Source: Brachycybe producta
Taxonomy: Eukaryota > Arthropoda > Diplopoda > Playtdesmida > Andrognathidae
Length of the DNA: 64,000 nucleotides
NCBI GenBank assembly: GCA_036925085.1
Contig: JAUPFP010000014.1
Location: 2,297,501-2,361,500 of the forward strand
Reading direction: 5' to 3'
The notes beneath the pieces are model-generated. The model worked only from the letters and a program-made list of their open reading frames with translations. It did not search any database and was not told the DNA's origin. The translations under genes and the position numbers were made by a program. Of this stretch, positions 1 through 10,482 are shown piece after piece (the first letter of the stretch is position 1; each line of letters starts with the position of its first letter).

Positions 1-100
1 GCATGTGACGTCAGACTACATAACCAACCAATTAGAAGTTGCCAGTCGTCATAACAAGGGCGGAGCCAACTGAAGTTCTTCCAGATTTCTAAATGTCTGT
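1..100. mobile_element. Family A MITE, right part cut by window edge
   Basis: The window opens inside a family A copy, at the CRE (GTGACGTCAG) followed by the CCAAT box, the GC box (GGGCGGAGCC) and a diverged end reading AAATGTCTGT. The arm is of the AACTGAAGTT type. The left half lies outside the window, so no target duplication can be tested. Confidence 0.85.
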
Positions 101-988
101 TCTTTTTTTTCTGTCTGCAATTAGCTTTTCACTGCGGCAATCTTTAAGCGGAATTTTTTTAATCCCAATTTCGTATTGCAAACAACGGCATTTTGACGCA
201 GCGTGTCGTCGTCAAAGTCAGCCATGACTATTTTATTTACCATTTTTTTTTGGGGGGGGGGGGGGGGGGGGATAAATCTGCGTTGTTAGTAAAAGTGCAA
301 TTGTATTGAATATTTGGCAGGTTTTTTCCTTCTTCTTCTGCAAAATATCACTTAGTGATTCGTCTTTTTTTTTCTAATTTAAATGGTTTTTTATGAAGTT
401 TCTTTTCTCGGGTCATCAACTCTTACTTAAAAACGTATTTCACGTTTTTTTAGCTTTAGTTTTCGTCTGTTCTTTTAAAAATATCTAAAAAAAAACATGC
501 TTAGTCATAAAGTGAATGTCGGCGGCCATTTTTCAAATGTTTCTATTAGGTTTGGTAGGAAAATAATTGCGGTTTTTGTTTTTTCTCAGCTAATAATGAA
601 ATTTATGAATTAATGATTAAATTTATTTAATCTAGAATTGAAACATTTTTGCCAATTAATTACAAGTTTATTTATTCCTGTGGTGTCAAATTTCAGGAGT
701 CCTGAAGTTGATAAAATATCGAAATGCATTTTTTTTTAGCAGCAGCTACTGTTGTTGAAGATATTTGTTTCTTGTTTCAAATTCAATAGCCTAAATTGAA
801 ACACAATTAACAATAAAATCAAAGTTAATATTACTCAAATACGGACCGCAAAATACACTTTTCAAATAATCTTAACACACTTAATATTGAATTTCAATTG
901 CAGTAAACAAAAACCGCAATTATTTTCCTACCAACTTAAGATTTTTTATGGAACAACTACTGATTTTTCGTTCTCTTGACTATTGTAG
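101..988. other. AT-rich intron-like stretch with a G20 tract
   Basis: No ORF or recognised repeat family is visible. A run of 20 G lies at 252-271 after a T-tract. The 3' end (about 940-988) is T-rich and runs into TATTGTAG, which serves as the acceptor site for the exon that follows. Confidence 0.5.
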
Positions 989-1186
989 TCTTTCATGAAA
1001 GCAAAATTAATAGAGAAACTAGAAAGGTTGTCTGAAACTAGAAGTGTAGCTCAATTTGAATTTGAAAAATTGACTCTGCAAGCAAGCAGCCAAGATGGGG
1101 ATGTGACAGAGGGACAAAAATCTAATTGCAGCATTAAAAAAGATGCATTATTAAAAAAACCCTCTAAAGATAATAAAACCCAATAA
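989..1186 (+). CDS. Candidate terminal coding exon of an unidentified host gene
   Basis: A T-rich tract ends in TATTGTAG at 981-988, a plausible 3' splice site. An open frame in phase 0 follows for 65 residues and a TAA at 1184-1186. The peptide is hydrophilic and mixed: KAKLIEKLERLSETRS near the start looks helical and possibly coiled-coil, then a glutamine/serine/aspartate stretch (LQASSQDGDVTEG), then a lysine-rich tail (IKKDALLKKPSKDNKTQ). No domain is recognised. An AATAAA lies 43 bases after the stop, so the exon would be the 3' end of a plus-strand gene entering from the left. The composition is not that of a repeat translation and no other copy occurs in the window. A chance ORF of this length is still possible; splice site, stop and poly(A) signal together argue against that. 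Confidence 0.5.
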   Translation, partial: SFMKAKLIEKLERLSETRSVAQFEFEKLTLQASSQDGDVTEGQKSNCSIKKDALLKKPSKDNKTQ

Positions 1187-1228
1187 ATTCATTTTTCATT
1201 TAGTTTTCGTGTTGATAATATTTTTCAA

Positions 1229-1234
1229 AATAAA
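1229..1234 (+). terminator. Poly(A) signal AATAAA after the candidate exon
   Basis: AATAAA sits 43 bases beyond the TAA at 1184-1186 in a short AT-rich 3' UTR-like stretch, just before a family C element. Such hexamers are common by chance in AT-rich DNA; the support is its position. Confidence 0.35.
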
Positions 1235-1265
1235 CTTTTTATAGGCAAAAATTACAGAAAGCTGC

Positions 1266-1716
1266 TTAAAGCCTCGTTTTCACGGTGGCGATAGTTCTTT
1301 TGTGAGAGAGAGTAAGCTGTCATGAAAGTTGTGATAGTTCACTCTCACGATAGCAACTGTCTTACACGTGTTGAAGTAACGTGATAGTTGTCTGTCACAT
1401 GACAGTGTGACGTCTAACTTCACAGGATATGATTGAGTCAACATCAGTGTTGCCTCTCTTTCTCCCTCCATCATAAGCCAAATTTCCCTATAATGTGGAT
1501 ATTTTTCCCTACAAGCGGCGGTCACACAACAACTATTACTATATTGCAACAGTTACTATCAACTATCTAGTCAAACGAGGTAGTTGTGATAGTGCTATCG
1601 CGACAATGTGATAGTGACTATCATGTGATTTTCACGATGATAGTTCTCGCGATAGTTGCTGCTCTCATGACAGCAACTATCGTGACAGCGACTATCATCG
1701 TGAAAACGAGGCTTAA
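1266..1716. mobile_element. Family C MITE, full length, TTAA at both ends
   Basis: The ends are TTAA-AGCCTCGTTTTCACG on the left and its inverse CGTGAAAACGAGGC-TTAA on the right. The interior is rich in CTATCA/TGATAG words and ACGTGT, partly palindromic. TTAA duplications are typical of piggyBac and Kolobok elements; the superfamily is inferred from that alone. No coding capacity is seen. Partial relatives lie at 8841 and 11292. Confidence 0.75.
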
Positions 1717-2406
1717 GAGAGAGATAGAGAGAGAGGGGGGGCTCGATAGATTAAGAAAAAAAAAGTAGGAACTTTTACGATAAAAAAGTGTTACAAGTGA
1801 ATTTGTATTTGTTTACTTTTCATTTGTAAATTCTGTTTTTTTTTTTTTTTGGTTTGAAAAAATGAAATTCAGTAACAGGGTCGTCGTTCCATTAAAGAAT
1901 ATTGAAATTTTTTAACAAAAAGAGAATTTTTGTTAAATGTAGGACATCTTATGAAACAAACAATTTAAATATTCTTTGAAATACCTTTTTTTTTATGTAA
2001 ACAAGAATGAAAATGAAAAAAAAAGAGACATAGTTGGAAATTATCTTAAAAGCTTCAGGGGGTTCTTTTTTTTGGTTGCTTTTGTTCAACGAAGCTTATG
2101 AATTAATGGCAATGTAATGAAAAAAGAAGAAGAATACATGATTAAAATAGATGAAAAAAATATGATTTTTGTACATATGTCTTAAAAATTAAGACCATAA
2201 AAAATTGAACAAAAATCTTCTGTCTAAAATTCATGTAATAGAAAAATAGAAAGATGTCGATTCTCTTTCTTTTGTCTTTTGATGCCCCCTCCCCCTCACT
2301 TAGTTTGATTGCAAGAAAATGCATCAAAATTGTTTTGTTTTTTTCAGTTTTAGATTTTTTTTTAGGTCTTTCTATTAATCAAAGTCAAATGAATAAGAAG
2401 AAACAA
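1717..2406. other. No gene; low-complexity AT-rich DNA
   Basis: A short GA-rich stretch (1716-1740) and several A and T homopolymers are present. Minus-strand ORFs of about 60 codons are T-rich and without a recognisable pattern. Confidence 0.5.
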
Positions 2407-2415
2407 GAAAATTAA

Positions 2416-2626
2416 ACAGGCAATTAGAAATCTGGACGAACAGAAGTTGGCTCCGCCCCTTTTTATGACGACCGGCAACTTCTAATTGGTTTGTTGTGTG
2501 GTTTGACGTTGAAAAGGGCGGAGAGCATGTGACGTCAGACTACATAACCAACCGAATAGAAGTTGCCGGTCGTCATAAAAAGGGTGCGGAGCCAACTTCT
2601 GTTCATCCCGTTTTCTAATTGCCTGT
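2416..2626. mobile_element. Family A MITE, full length
   Basis: The ends are ACAGGCAATTAGAAA and TTTTCTAATTGCCTGT. The flanking 9-mers gaaaattaa (2407-2415) and gaaaatcaa (2627-2635) match at 8 of 9 positions. The copy carries the CRE TGACGTCA (2530-2537), CCAAT-like boxes and three GC boxes. Both arms are of the ACAGAAGTTGG type. Confidence 0.92.
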
Positions 2627-2724
2627 GAAAATCAACTAAGCGCGCTTTCTATGGAGCATTTTGTGGAAAAACCGAATGTTGCCAATAGAGGGCGCAAACT
2701 GTACTTAGTGCTTCAGTTACTATA

Positions 2725-2810
2725 CGATTACAGGGCGTGCAAGATTCACCCTCTAATGTCGCCCCCTTGAAAATACAGCTTGCTATACCGTACAAGATTC
2801 ACCCGTTTGC
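2725..2810. repeat. Small repeat with GATTCACCC motifs
   Basis: GCAAGATTCACCC and CCGTACAAGATTCACCC occur about 50 bases apart in the same orientation. The inverse, GGGGTGAATCTCGTACGG, occurs at about 24719 inside a K-type element, so the motif is dispersed. Confidence 0.4.
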
Positions 2811-2936
2811 TGTCGTTCTCCTTGGCAAGATGGCGTCATTTTAGCTTCAAGAAGCAGACGATAGATGCTTCACTCACCTTCAGCGGTTTCTTGTTCTAAC
2901 ATGGAGTTGCTTTTCTTCTGTATCTTGGTTGAGAGG

Positions 2937-2937
<1 letters not shown>

Positions 2938-2992
<55 letters not shown>
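2938..2992. repeat. (GA)n microsatellite
   Basis: This is an almost pure GA tract of about 50 bases. The minus-strand ORF with a run of Ser-Leu is its translation. Confidence 0.9.
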
Positions 2993-2995
<3 letters not shown>

Positions 2996-3409
2996 TGGAT
3001 GAACTTTATTAGATTTTCGAAAATGGAAATTTTGATAATTTTTTACACTAGATGTCACTCAAGTCTGAAGGAGTGTGTGTGAAGAACTAAAAAAAAGTTT
3101 GGAAAAAAAGCGAAAATTATTAGAATAAAATATCAAAAAAATTAGTTTCTGTAATTAATTAATTAATTAATGCCAAACGTTTGCATAGAATGCATAATGA
3201 TGGTAAACTATAATAATCATATCTGCATTAATAATAATTCAGCTTAATCTATAATAAAATTGAATAAAATGCGCAATTTTGCTTAATTTTTATTTTAAAT
3301 TTGCATAAAATTGCATAATTTCACATATGCTTAAAAGAAGAAAAAATTCTATAAAGAGGGTTTCCTAAACCAAATCGTTTTGATTTTTGACATTCTGTTA
3401 TTGCTTATG

Positions 3410-4325
3410 ATTAGGGCACGAATTTTTATGCAAAATGTTTTTCAATTTGTGGCCCGTGTGCCAATTGTGAAGTAATCATCATCATCATCATCATTATCAT
3501 CATCATCATCAGAGCAAACTGCAATTATGTGTTTTTCTAATAAAAATAGCTTGTTAGAGGCTAGACGTCGAGTTACTGTCAGTTTTCAACTAAAGTTCTA
3601 GCCTCTAACTAGTGTTTTTGATTAAAAAAACAACGTAATTGTTGGTTGTTCTAAACGAGATTACTTCACAATAAATATGGCTCTTGGGCCACAGATTGAG
3701 AACCATTTGATGTTTATATTGCATAAAAATCCTACTGAAAATATAATAAACATTTTTTATTTGCTTGAAATGAACAATTTTTCTTGCATATTTTTTGGGT
3801 TTATAATTTGCATAAAACGGCATAATTTGTAAAAAGAATTTAGACATTTTTGAATTTTTATTTGCGTAAACGTTTTTTGACCGGAAATGATGTAATAATT
3901 ATAGTTAGGCCTCTTGAGTTTGTGTTCATCATTACTAAGACAATTAAAGAGGCTGGTGAAAGGCTACGACTGTAATTCTACTTTATTTTAAATTTAGAAC
4001 TATATATAGCCTCTAACCAGCCTCTTTGATTGTTTTAGTAATGATGAACACAAACTCAAGAAAACGACTAACTATAATTACTACGTCATTTCCGGTCAAA
4101 AAACGTTTACGCAAATAAAAATTCAAAAATGTCTAAATTGTTTTTGTAAATTATGCCGTTTTATGCAAATTATAAACCCAAAATATGCAAGAAAAATTGT
4201 TCATTTCAAGCAAATAAAATTTTTTTATTAGATTTTCAGTCTGATTTTGATGCAATATCCATCAAATGTTTCTCAATCTGTAGCCCAAGAGCCATATATA
4301 TTGTGAAGTAATCTCGTTTAGAGGC
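3410..4325. mobile_element. Family F foldback cluster with ~305-bp inverted arms
   Basis: A large inverted repeat has arms at about 3652-3956 and 4017-4320 around a loop of about 60 bases. The outer ends read ACGAGATTACTTCACAAT and its inverse. A second, smaller inverted repeat (about 3425-3730) shares the left arm; its ends contain TTTGTGGCCC and GGGCCACAGATTGAGAA, a motif style seen in hAT elements. An (ATC)n tract (3478-3512) has grown inside it. The related copy at 48870-49160 has only two ATC units there. Confidence 0.75.
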
Positions 4326-5233
4326 TATATATAGTTCTAATATTAAAATAGTATTACAGTCGTAGCCTCTAACCATCCTCATTAATTGCAAAAAAAAAGC
4401 CTAACACTTTCTGCTTTAATTTCTGCTATAAATTTAAATTTATTTAAAATTTAGTTATTGTTGTATTTCTGAAATATGGAGTCCGGGTTTTTTTTAGTTA
4501 AGTCTGAAATTGAGTCAGTATTGGGGGGAGGAGGGAGGTGGAGGTCTTAATCACATTGCCATTCGGATGTCGCCTAATCAATGGCGCCCGACGGCCATGA
4601 AAACGAATTCATTTCGGTTTGTTTCCAAGCTGAGTGCACATTTTATTGTTCGTTAAATTGTTTGTGAGAAACCTATGGAGCGTGTAACTTGCTTGATAAC
4701 GATGTTGTTGGTTGCCACCAGGCGGCACTTAATGTCTTCTTTTTTTAATGAAATTGTGGGTGGTTTACCTGAATTTCTATTTTTTTTCACAAGTATCCAA
4801 TGAAAAAGGCCACTTGGTCACTTCAAGTATGGAGGGGGGGGGGGGGGGGGGAGGAGGGTATTTTTTTTTCGGTATCAAACTGACCACATGATTTGATCAT
4901 TTCGATGACCAGTTGAGAATTTTCTTTTTTTCTACATCTTTTTTAGAAGAAGAAGAAAAAACTTTTCTATTCATTAGAAAAAAGTGCGTTAGGTTTTTTT
5001 GAACGCCACCTGGTGGGTTGTGTTAGTAGTACCAGGTGCCATTAATAACAATTCATTTGTTATACGAACATGTTATGTTCGGATAATTAATCTCGTGATT
5101 AATTTTGATCAGTGATTTGAGGTTCTCTCTCTCTCTCTTCCCACATGCTGAGGTATAGGCCTACTCCTGGTTGCCATCTTCTGGAATTGAATGTGGACCA
5201 TGGGTGTTGAGAGGGAAATTGGGTGGTTTGCAG
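4326..5233. other. No gene; AT-rich DNA with a G18 tract
   Basis: More TAGAGGCTA-type repeat debris lies at 4320-4380. A G18 tract lies at 4834-4851. A short TCTC run is at 5122-5138. No convincing ORF or splice context is seen. Confidence 0.5.
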
Positions 5234-5268
5234 ACAGGCAGTTAGAAATCGGGGAGAACTTCAGTCGG
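5234..5268. mobile_element. Family A left-end fragment
   Basis: Only the left terminus and arm (ACAGGCAGTTAGAAATCGG, then GAACTTCAGT) are present. At 5269 the sequence passes directly into a family B element. Confidence 0.75.
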
Positions 5269-5578
5269 TAGTGAACGCTTCTATTGGACGTCAATGGAGT
5301 TAAAACTCATTTTTACCAAAGTTTTTAACAAGTTTTTTTTTTAAGATTAGGATTCGAAAGACGAAAAAAGCTCCGAAGATTCGAGTTTTCGAATCTCGAA
5401 TATTTTTCAAAATTCGCGAGATTCGAGGATTCGAATGTCCCATCTCTAAATTTTACCAAAGTTTTTAGCAAGTTTTTTAAGGCTAGGATTCGAAAGACGA
5501 AAAAAAGTGCAAAGATTCGAGTTTTCGAATCTCGAATATTTTTCAAGATTCGCGGGATTCGAATGTCCCATCTCTAGA
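5269..5578. mobile_element. Family B hAT-like element, right part, partly duplicated
   Basis: Starts inside the family B consensus at AGTGAACGCTTCTATTGG and runs to the terminus GTCCCATCTCTA, met twice (about 5450 and 5575). The last ~130 bp is thus repeated in tandem. The TTCGAATCTCGAATATTT block is diagnostic. Confidence 0.75.
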
Positions 5579-5584
5579 CAAAAC

Positions 5585-5792
5585 ACAGGCGTTTAGAAAT
5601 CGGGACGAACTTCAGTTGGTTCCGCCCCTTTTTATGACGACTGGCAACTTCTAAATTGGTTTGTTGTGTGGTTCGACGTTGAAAAGGGGCGGAGCATGTG
5701 ACGTCAGACTACATAACCAACCAATTAGAAGTTGCCAGTCGTCATAACAAGGGCGGAGCCAACTGAAGTTCTCTCCGATTTCTAAATGCCTG
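5585..5792. mobile_element. Family A MITE, full length
   Basis: The ends are ACAGGCGTTTAGAAATCGG and TTTCTAAATGCCTG. Both arms share the TTTAGAAATCGG and AACTTCAGTTGG variants, unlike copies with AATTAG and CAGAAG. The right flank does not repeat the left flank GACAAAAC. The junction with the preceding family B end resembles that at 37955-37968. Confidence 0.88.
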
Positions 5793-6361
5793 CGGTTTGG
5801 GGTGCCACCCTCCTCCCTCTCTACACTCTTCCCCCTTTTATTCACCATATTAACTTGGGGTTATTGCCACCCACAATTCTCTCTCTCTCTCTCACTCACT
5901 CACTCACACACACAAACCACCATCACCTGTTCATCTTCATTTTTTATATTGTTGTTAAGCACAGAAGGTGGTGACAGAGATTAATACGAAATTCTTTCCG
6001 AAATCCAGAGAATGTTTCGCTAATCCTTTTTTTTACCTCTCTCTCTCTCTATCGAGAGAGAGAGAGAGAGACACCCCACTAAAGAAACACTTTTGCCCTG
6101 TCTTTGGGTGGTCATTTTTTTTCTCTAAATTTGTGTGTGTGTGCTTGTCCTCTGATGACCATACTTGTGTGTTATGGAACTTATAGTGTCATTCATTTTT
6201 GGAGGTTTTTTTGGGGAGGGGGGGGAGAGGAGCACATGTTAAATTATGCATTCTTATCTAGCAAATTAGCTTTGGTTTTCATAGGTCTTTTTTTACTGGG
6301 GAAATATGAAATCCTATTGTTAGTTGTATAAAGTTAAAATTTGTTATTCAATGGTTACTAC
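5793..6361. other. No gene; CT/GA microsatellites
   Basis: CT tracts lie at 5880-5910 and an inverted CT-GA tract at 6040-6071. The overlapping ORFs here encode Ser-Leu runs and are repeat translations. Confidence 0.5.
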
Positions 6362-6745
6362 TACGAATGGGACATTCACATTCCGATTCCTAAAAAGTTC
6401 TCGAATCTCTCGAATCCTTCATATAAGAATCGCATATAATTCATTAAGAAGATACAAATAAATGAAATAATATTAAATATTAAATTATTAATAATAAAAA
6501 ACAGTGTGGCTTCACTCAGGGTGATCTATTGGTGATCCGGATACAACACCGAAATTGCGCACAATCGCCGGTTTTTTTTTGTTAGTGAACGCTTCTATTG
6601 GACGTCAATGGAGTTAAAACTAATTTTTACCAACATTTTTAACAGTTTTTTTTTTTGAAAAAGACGAAAAAAGCGCAAAGATTCCAGTTTTCGAATCTCG
6701 AATATTTTTCAAGATTCGCGGGATTCGAATATGTCCCATCTCTAA
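6362..6745. mobile_element. Family B hAT-like element, near full length
   Basis: Runs from TACGAATGGGAC to GTCCCATCTCTA. It holds the internal landmarks AAGATACAAATAAATG, the AT-only block ATATTAAATATTAAATTATT, AGTGTGGCTTCACTCAGG and GTTAGTGAACGCTTC. No coding sequence. A clear 8-bp duplication is not seen for this copy. Confidence 0.78.
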
Positions 6746-6813
6746 AAAAAAACGGTGCTCAAAACTTTATTGTGTGAACACCTCTGAACTGCATCGGTTT
6801 ACACAATTTTACG

Positions 6814-7020
6814 ACAGGCAATTAAAAAACGGGCTGAACAGTAGTTAGCTCCGCCCTTTTTATGACGACCGGCAACTTCTAATTGGTTGGTTATGTAGTC
6901 TTGACGTCACATGCTCCGCCCTTTTCAACGTCGAACCACACAACAAACCAATTAGAAGTTGCCGGTCGTCATAAAAAGGGCGGAGCCAACTTCTGTTCAT
7001 CCCGTTTTCTAATTGCCTGT
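6814..7020. mobile_element. Family A MITE, full length
   Basis: The ends are ACAGGCAATTAAAAAACGGG and TTTTCTAATTGCCTGT. The CRE lies at 6902-6909. The flanking 9-mers aattttacg and acttttatc agree at 6 of 9 positions, so this copy is older or the junction is eroded. Arms are of the CAGAAGTTGG class (left arm CAGTAGTTAG). Confidence 0.9.
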
Positions 7021-7356
7021 ACTTTTATCTGCTCAGGCAAAACGTTACGTGTGGACTGGGCTTTAATGAATAAAATATCATTTCATTTAGCGCCATCTAG
7101 TAGCAAAGAGAAAATAAGCTGAAAATTTTATTTTTTTTTAGTAAAAAGTTCATTGTTACTTTAAGTTCTTAACTAATTTTATTCAATCCTTTTTTTTTTA
7201 AAAAAAAGTTGAAATTTAAGTAAAAAAAAATCTTTTTTCTTCGTAATGAACGCGTGGATTTTTTTTTCTGCATGTCACTCACTTAATTCCGCTTTTTTTT
7301 TTGGAGGATTAAGTTTGGACGTGTTTTGTTTGCGTGGGTGGCATGAAATTTTTTAC

Positions 7357-7565
7357 ACAGGCAGTTAAAAATAGGTGAAAACTTCAGTTGGTTCTGCCCT
7401 TGTGTTATGACGACCGGCAACTTCTAATTGGCTGGTTATGAAGTCTAACGTCACATGCTCCGCCCTTTTCAACGTCAGACTACATAACCAGCCAATTAGA
7501 ATGTTGCCAGTCGTCATAACAAGGGCGGAGCCAACTGAAGTTCTGACCGATTTCTAACTACCTGT
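7357..7565. mobile_element. Family A MITE, full length
   Basis: The ends are ACAGGCAGTTAAAAATAGG and GATTTCTAACTACCTGT. The flanks attttttac and cttttttac match at 8 of 9. Both arms are of the AACTTCAGTTGG type. The core CRE has drifted to AACGTCAC. Confidence 0.9.
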
Positions 7566-7811
7566 CTTTTTTACTTATATTTTTCTTGAACAACTATTTT
7601 TTTTTTAAATTTATGCGACCGAAAATCCTATTTTTTAGTTAAGTTGCCGAGGTTTTGTTAACATGAAATTCAATTTAAAACATGAATAGAAAATGTGAAC
7701 GGAGTGAATCTCTTATTTTTTAAAAAAATATTTGAAATATTAGAAAAGATACGTATTTTTTTTTGATTTAGGTATTTTTAACGTATAGCCTCCTCCGTGG
7801 GAAAACAAAAC

Positions 7812-8323
7812 TAGAGGTGCGACGAATCATAAATTTTCTCGAATCCGAATCCTAAAAGGTTCTCGAATCTCTCGAATCCTTCCTATAAGAATCGTATATT
7901 ATTCATTAAGAAGATACAAATAAATGAAATAATATTCGAAAGGTTAGGATTCGATAGATTCGAAAGACGAAAAAAAAAAGCGCGAAAAGATTCGAGTTTT
8001 CGAATCTCGAATATTTTGCGGGATTCGAATGTCCCACCCCTAATTAAAACTAATTTTACCAAAGTTTTTAACAGTTTTTTTTAACGTTAGGATTCGAAAG
8101 ATGAAAAGAAGCGCGAAGATTCGAGTTTTCGAATCTCGAATATTTTTCAAGATTCGCGGGATTCGAGGATTCGTATGTCCCATTCCTAATTAAAACTAAT
8201 TTTACCAAAGTTTTTAAAGGTTAGGCTTCGAAAGATTCGAAAGACGAAAAAAGCGTGAAGATTCGAGTTTTCGAATCTCGAATATTTTTCAAGATTCGCG
8301 GGATTCGAATGTCCCATCCTTGG
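7812..8323. mobile_element. Family B hAT-like element with three stacked right ends
   Basis: Begins TAGAGGTGCGACGAATC and ends near GTCCCATCCTTGG. Flanking 8-mers aacaaaac (7804-7811) and aaaaaaac (8324-8331) match at 7 of 8. The right-end module (AAAGTTTTTAA through TTCGAATCTCGAATA to GTCCCA) is present three times in tandem, and the middle of the element is missing. Confidence 0.75.
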
Positions 8324-8646
8324 AAAAAAACTAGTTCGTGTGTTTTCCTCCTCCTTCTCTTATGAATATTAACATTTCTTAAAACAAAAAGCCATTTTTG
8401 CGCTACGTTTTAAAAAAAATATATACAAAAAATGGTGTATCTAAATTGTATCACTGACTGGAACTAATTTTTAAATTATATTTTTCTTCTTTTTTCATTC
8501 TTCATTTTTTTGAGAGGACCAGGAGGAGGGTTATTGGGGGGGGGGGGTTGAAAGAAGAATGTTAGACAACCGGAAATTTTTTTACTTTCAAGACAAAAGA
8601 TCAGAAAGGAGCAAGGTCTGAATTAGGAATTAATAGTAGTTAAGAG

Positions 8647-8840
8647 ACAGGCAATTAGAAATCGGGACGAACAGAAGTTGACTCCGCCCTTTTTTATGAC
8701 TACTGGCAACTTTTAATTGGATGGTTTTGTAGTCTGACGTCACATGCTCCGCCCTTTTCAACGTCAGACTATACATAGTTAGCCGGAAGTTGCCGGTCGT
8801 CATAAAAAGGGCGGAGCCAACTCAAGTTCTGGCCTATTTT
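8647..8840. mobile_element. Family A MITE lacking its right terminus
   Basis: Begins ACAGGCAATTAGAAATCGGG. The core is intact, with CRE and GC boxes, but the right arm stops at CAACTCAAGTTCTGG and abuts a reversed family C fragment. Another insertion or deletion has removed the GCCTGT end. Confidence 0.85.
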
Positions 8841-9055
8841 ATAGGGAAATATCCCACTTTGTAGGGAAATTTGGCTTCTGGAGGGAGAGAGGCAACACTG
8901 TGTTGTTGACCCAATGATATCCTGTGAAGTTAGACGTCACACTGTCATGTGACAGACAACTATCACGTTACTTCAACACGTGTAAGACAGTTGCTATCGT
9001 GAGAGTTAAATATCGCAACTTTCATGACAGCTACTCTCATGAAAACGAAGCTTTA
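8841..9055. mobile_element. Family C partial copy, reversed
   Basis: Matches the inverse of 1266-1530: GGCAACACTGTGTTG, TGACAGACAACTATCACG, and the end CATGAAAACGAAGCTTTA. Only one terminus is present; the other is lost at the family A junction. Confidence 0.75.
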
Positions 9056-10047
9056 CCCATTCTACCACTATTATGGGTACAATCTTTCTCTTTTTTTAAC
9101 CTTAAAACGTTAATTTTGAAGATAATATTCAAAGACACACACACACACCATATCAAAAAGAAATAATAAAAAAAAAACACGAGAAACAGAATAAAATAAA
9201 GACAAAAGCTGTTTTTTTTTATATATAAAAAAGATACAAGTCCATCGTCACGAATTCAGAACAATTTTCAAGTATAAAAACACAACCAACAAAAAAACGC
9301 AAAATATGCAGTGTGTAGTCAATGTAGGTCGGATTAGAAATTGTGTTGTTGTGTTTTTTGTGTTATTTTGTGAACACACAAATGGAGCGAAACTACGAAA
9401 AATAAAATGTTTTCCAGTAAAACAGCAAACAAACAAAAAAACAAGACAAGTTGTGTCTGTCTGTCTGAATTTCAAATAAGAAACACAAAACAATGCGAAT
9501 TAAGAAAAACTAGAAGAAGAAAAAAAATTCCAAAACAAATTTTCGCATTTTAAATTAGGTTTTAATGGATGGAAAAAAAACCTCCCAGCTAAACTTAATT
9601 TGTACATAAAGTACATATGACTACTATAACTTTTGAATGTTTTATCTCATCAAAAAAACACTCCCCCCCCCCCCCCAAAAAAAGGGTTTAGTTTTTAGGA
9701 AAATCTTTCTCTCTCTGTATATATTTTATATTGTCTTAAGTTACGATTCACTGCATACAAAGACGTTTGCATTATAATAAAGTGAACCGGACTGGCTTTC
9801 AGATTGAATGTGTGCTACTTTCAGAACACCTAGGATTAAGGCCAGACTGCATATTTGCTTTTAAAGCTAAGCATTGCGTTGTGTATTATTGCGTATGTGA
9901 AAGTAATACATTTCAATGTGCGGCGGCGGCGGCGCCACACATGCGCAGAAAAATTCTGTCACAAGTTAATTGCTCAGTTTCTCTTCTGTTGTTCTCCTTA
10001 TTCTGTGCTACTAGCCGTTAGTTTCATAGCGGATATTTCGAGAACTG
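9056..10047. other. No gene recognised; simple repeats and a GGC run
   Basis: A C14 tract is at 9663-9676 and short ACAC tracts near 9136. At about 9919-9936 there is a short CpG-rich run (GGCGGCGGCGGCGCC) followed by CATGCGCAGA, an NRF1-like half site. The two overlapping ORFs here (9767-10067) show no family resemblance. Confidence 0.45.
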
Positions 10048-10482
10048 TAAAGCGGCAGTCACACTAGGCTGGTTTACAAGCCGCTGGTTGCTGCTGGCTA
10101 TTAGCAGCAACAGCAAGCAGCAGCTGCTTTGGGTTCACACTTGTCCAGTCACTGCTGGTATTAGCAGTGCAAGTCATCCAATCACCGTCTTGCAAAAACA
10201 CAAACTCTAACAACAACCAACCCAAGCAGTGGAGTTTCAACTACCACTAGTGCCACTACTAGCAACAAAAAGTTCACACTAGATGGCAGCAGCAGGAAGG
10301 GTGTCACATGACCAGCTGGTAGCTGCTAAAGTTGGACATGTCCAACTTCACCAGCCGCTGTTAAAATCACTAGCCCGCTGAGAAAGCAGCTGCTAGTAGC
10401 AGTTCAGACTATGCTGCTAGAGTGCTATAACCAGCCAGCAGCAACCAGCAGCTGGGAAACCAGCCTAGTGTGATTGCGGCAT
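10048..10482. mobile_element. K-type MITE with long GC-rich inverted ends
   Basis: The left end reads TAAAGCGGCAGTCACACTAG then GCTGGTTTACAAGCCGCTGG; the right end is its inverse (CCAGCCTAGTGTGATTGCGGC). AGCAGCA/TGCTGCT words fill the interior, with the palindrome TTGGACATGTCCAA near the middle. The outermost letters resemble families C and I (TAAAGC, then TCACACTA). No coding capacity. Confidence 0.75.
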
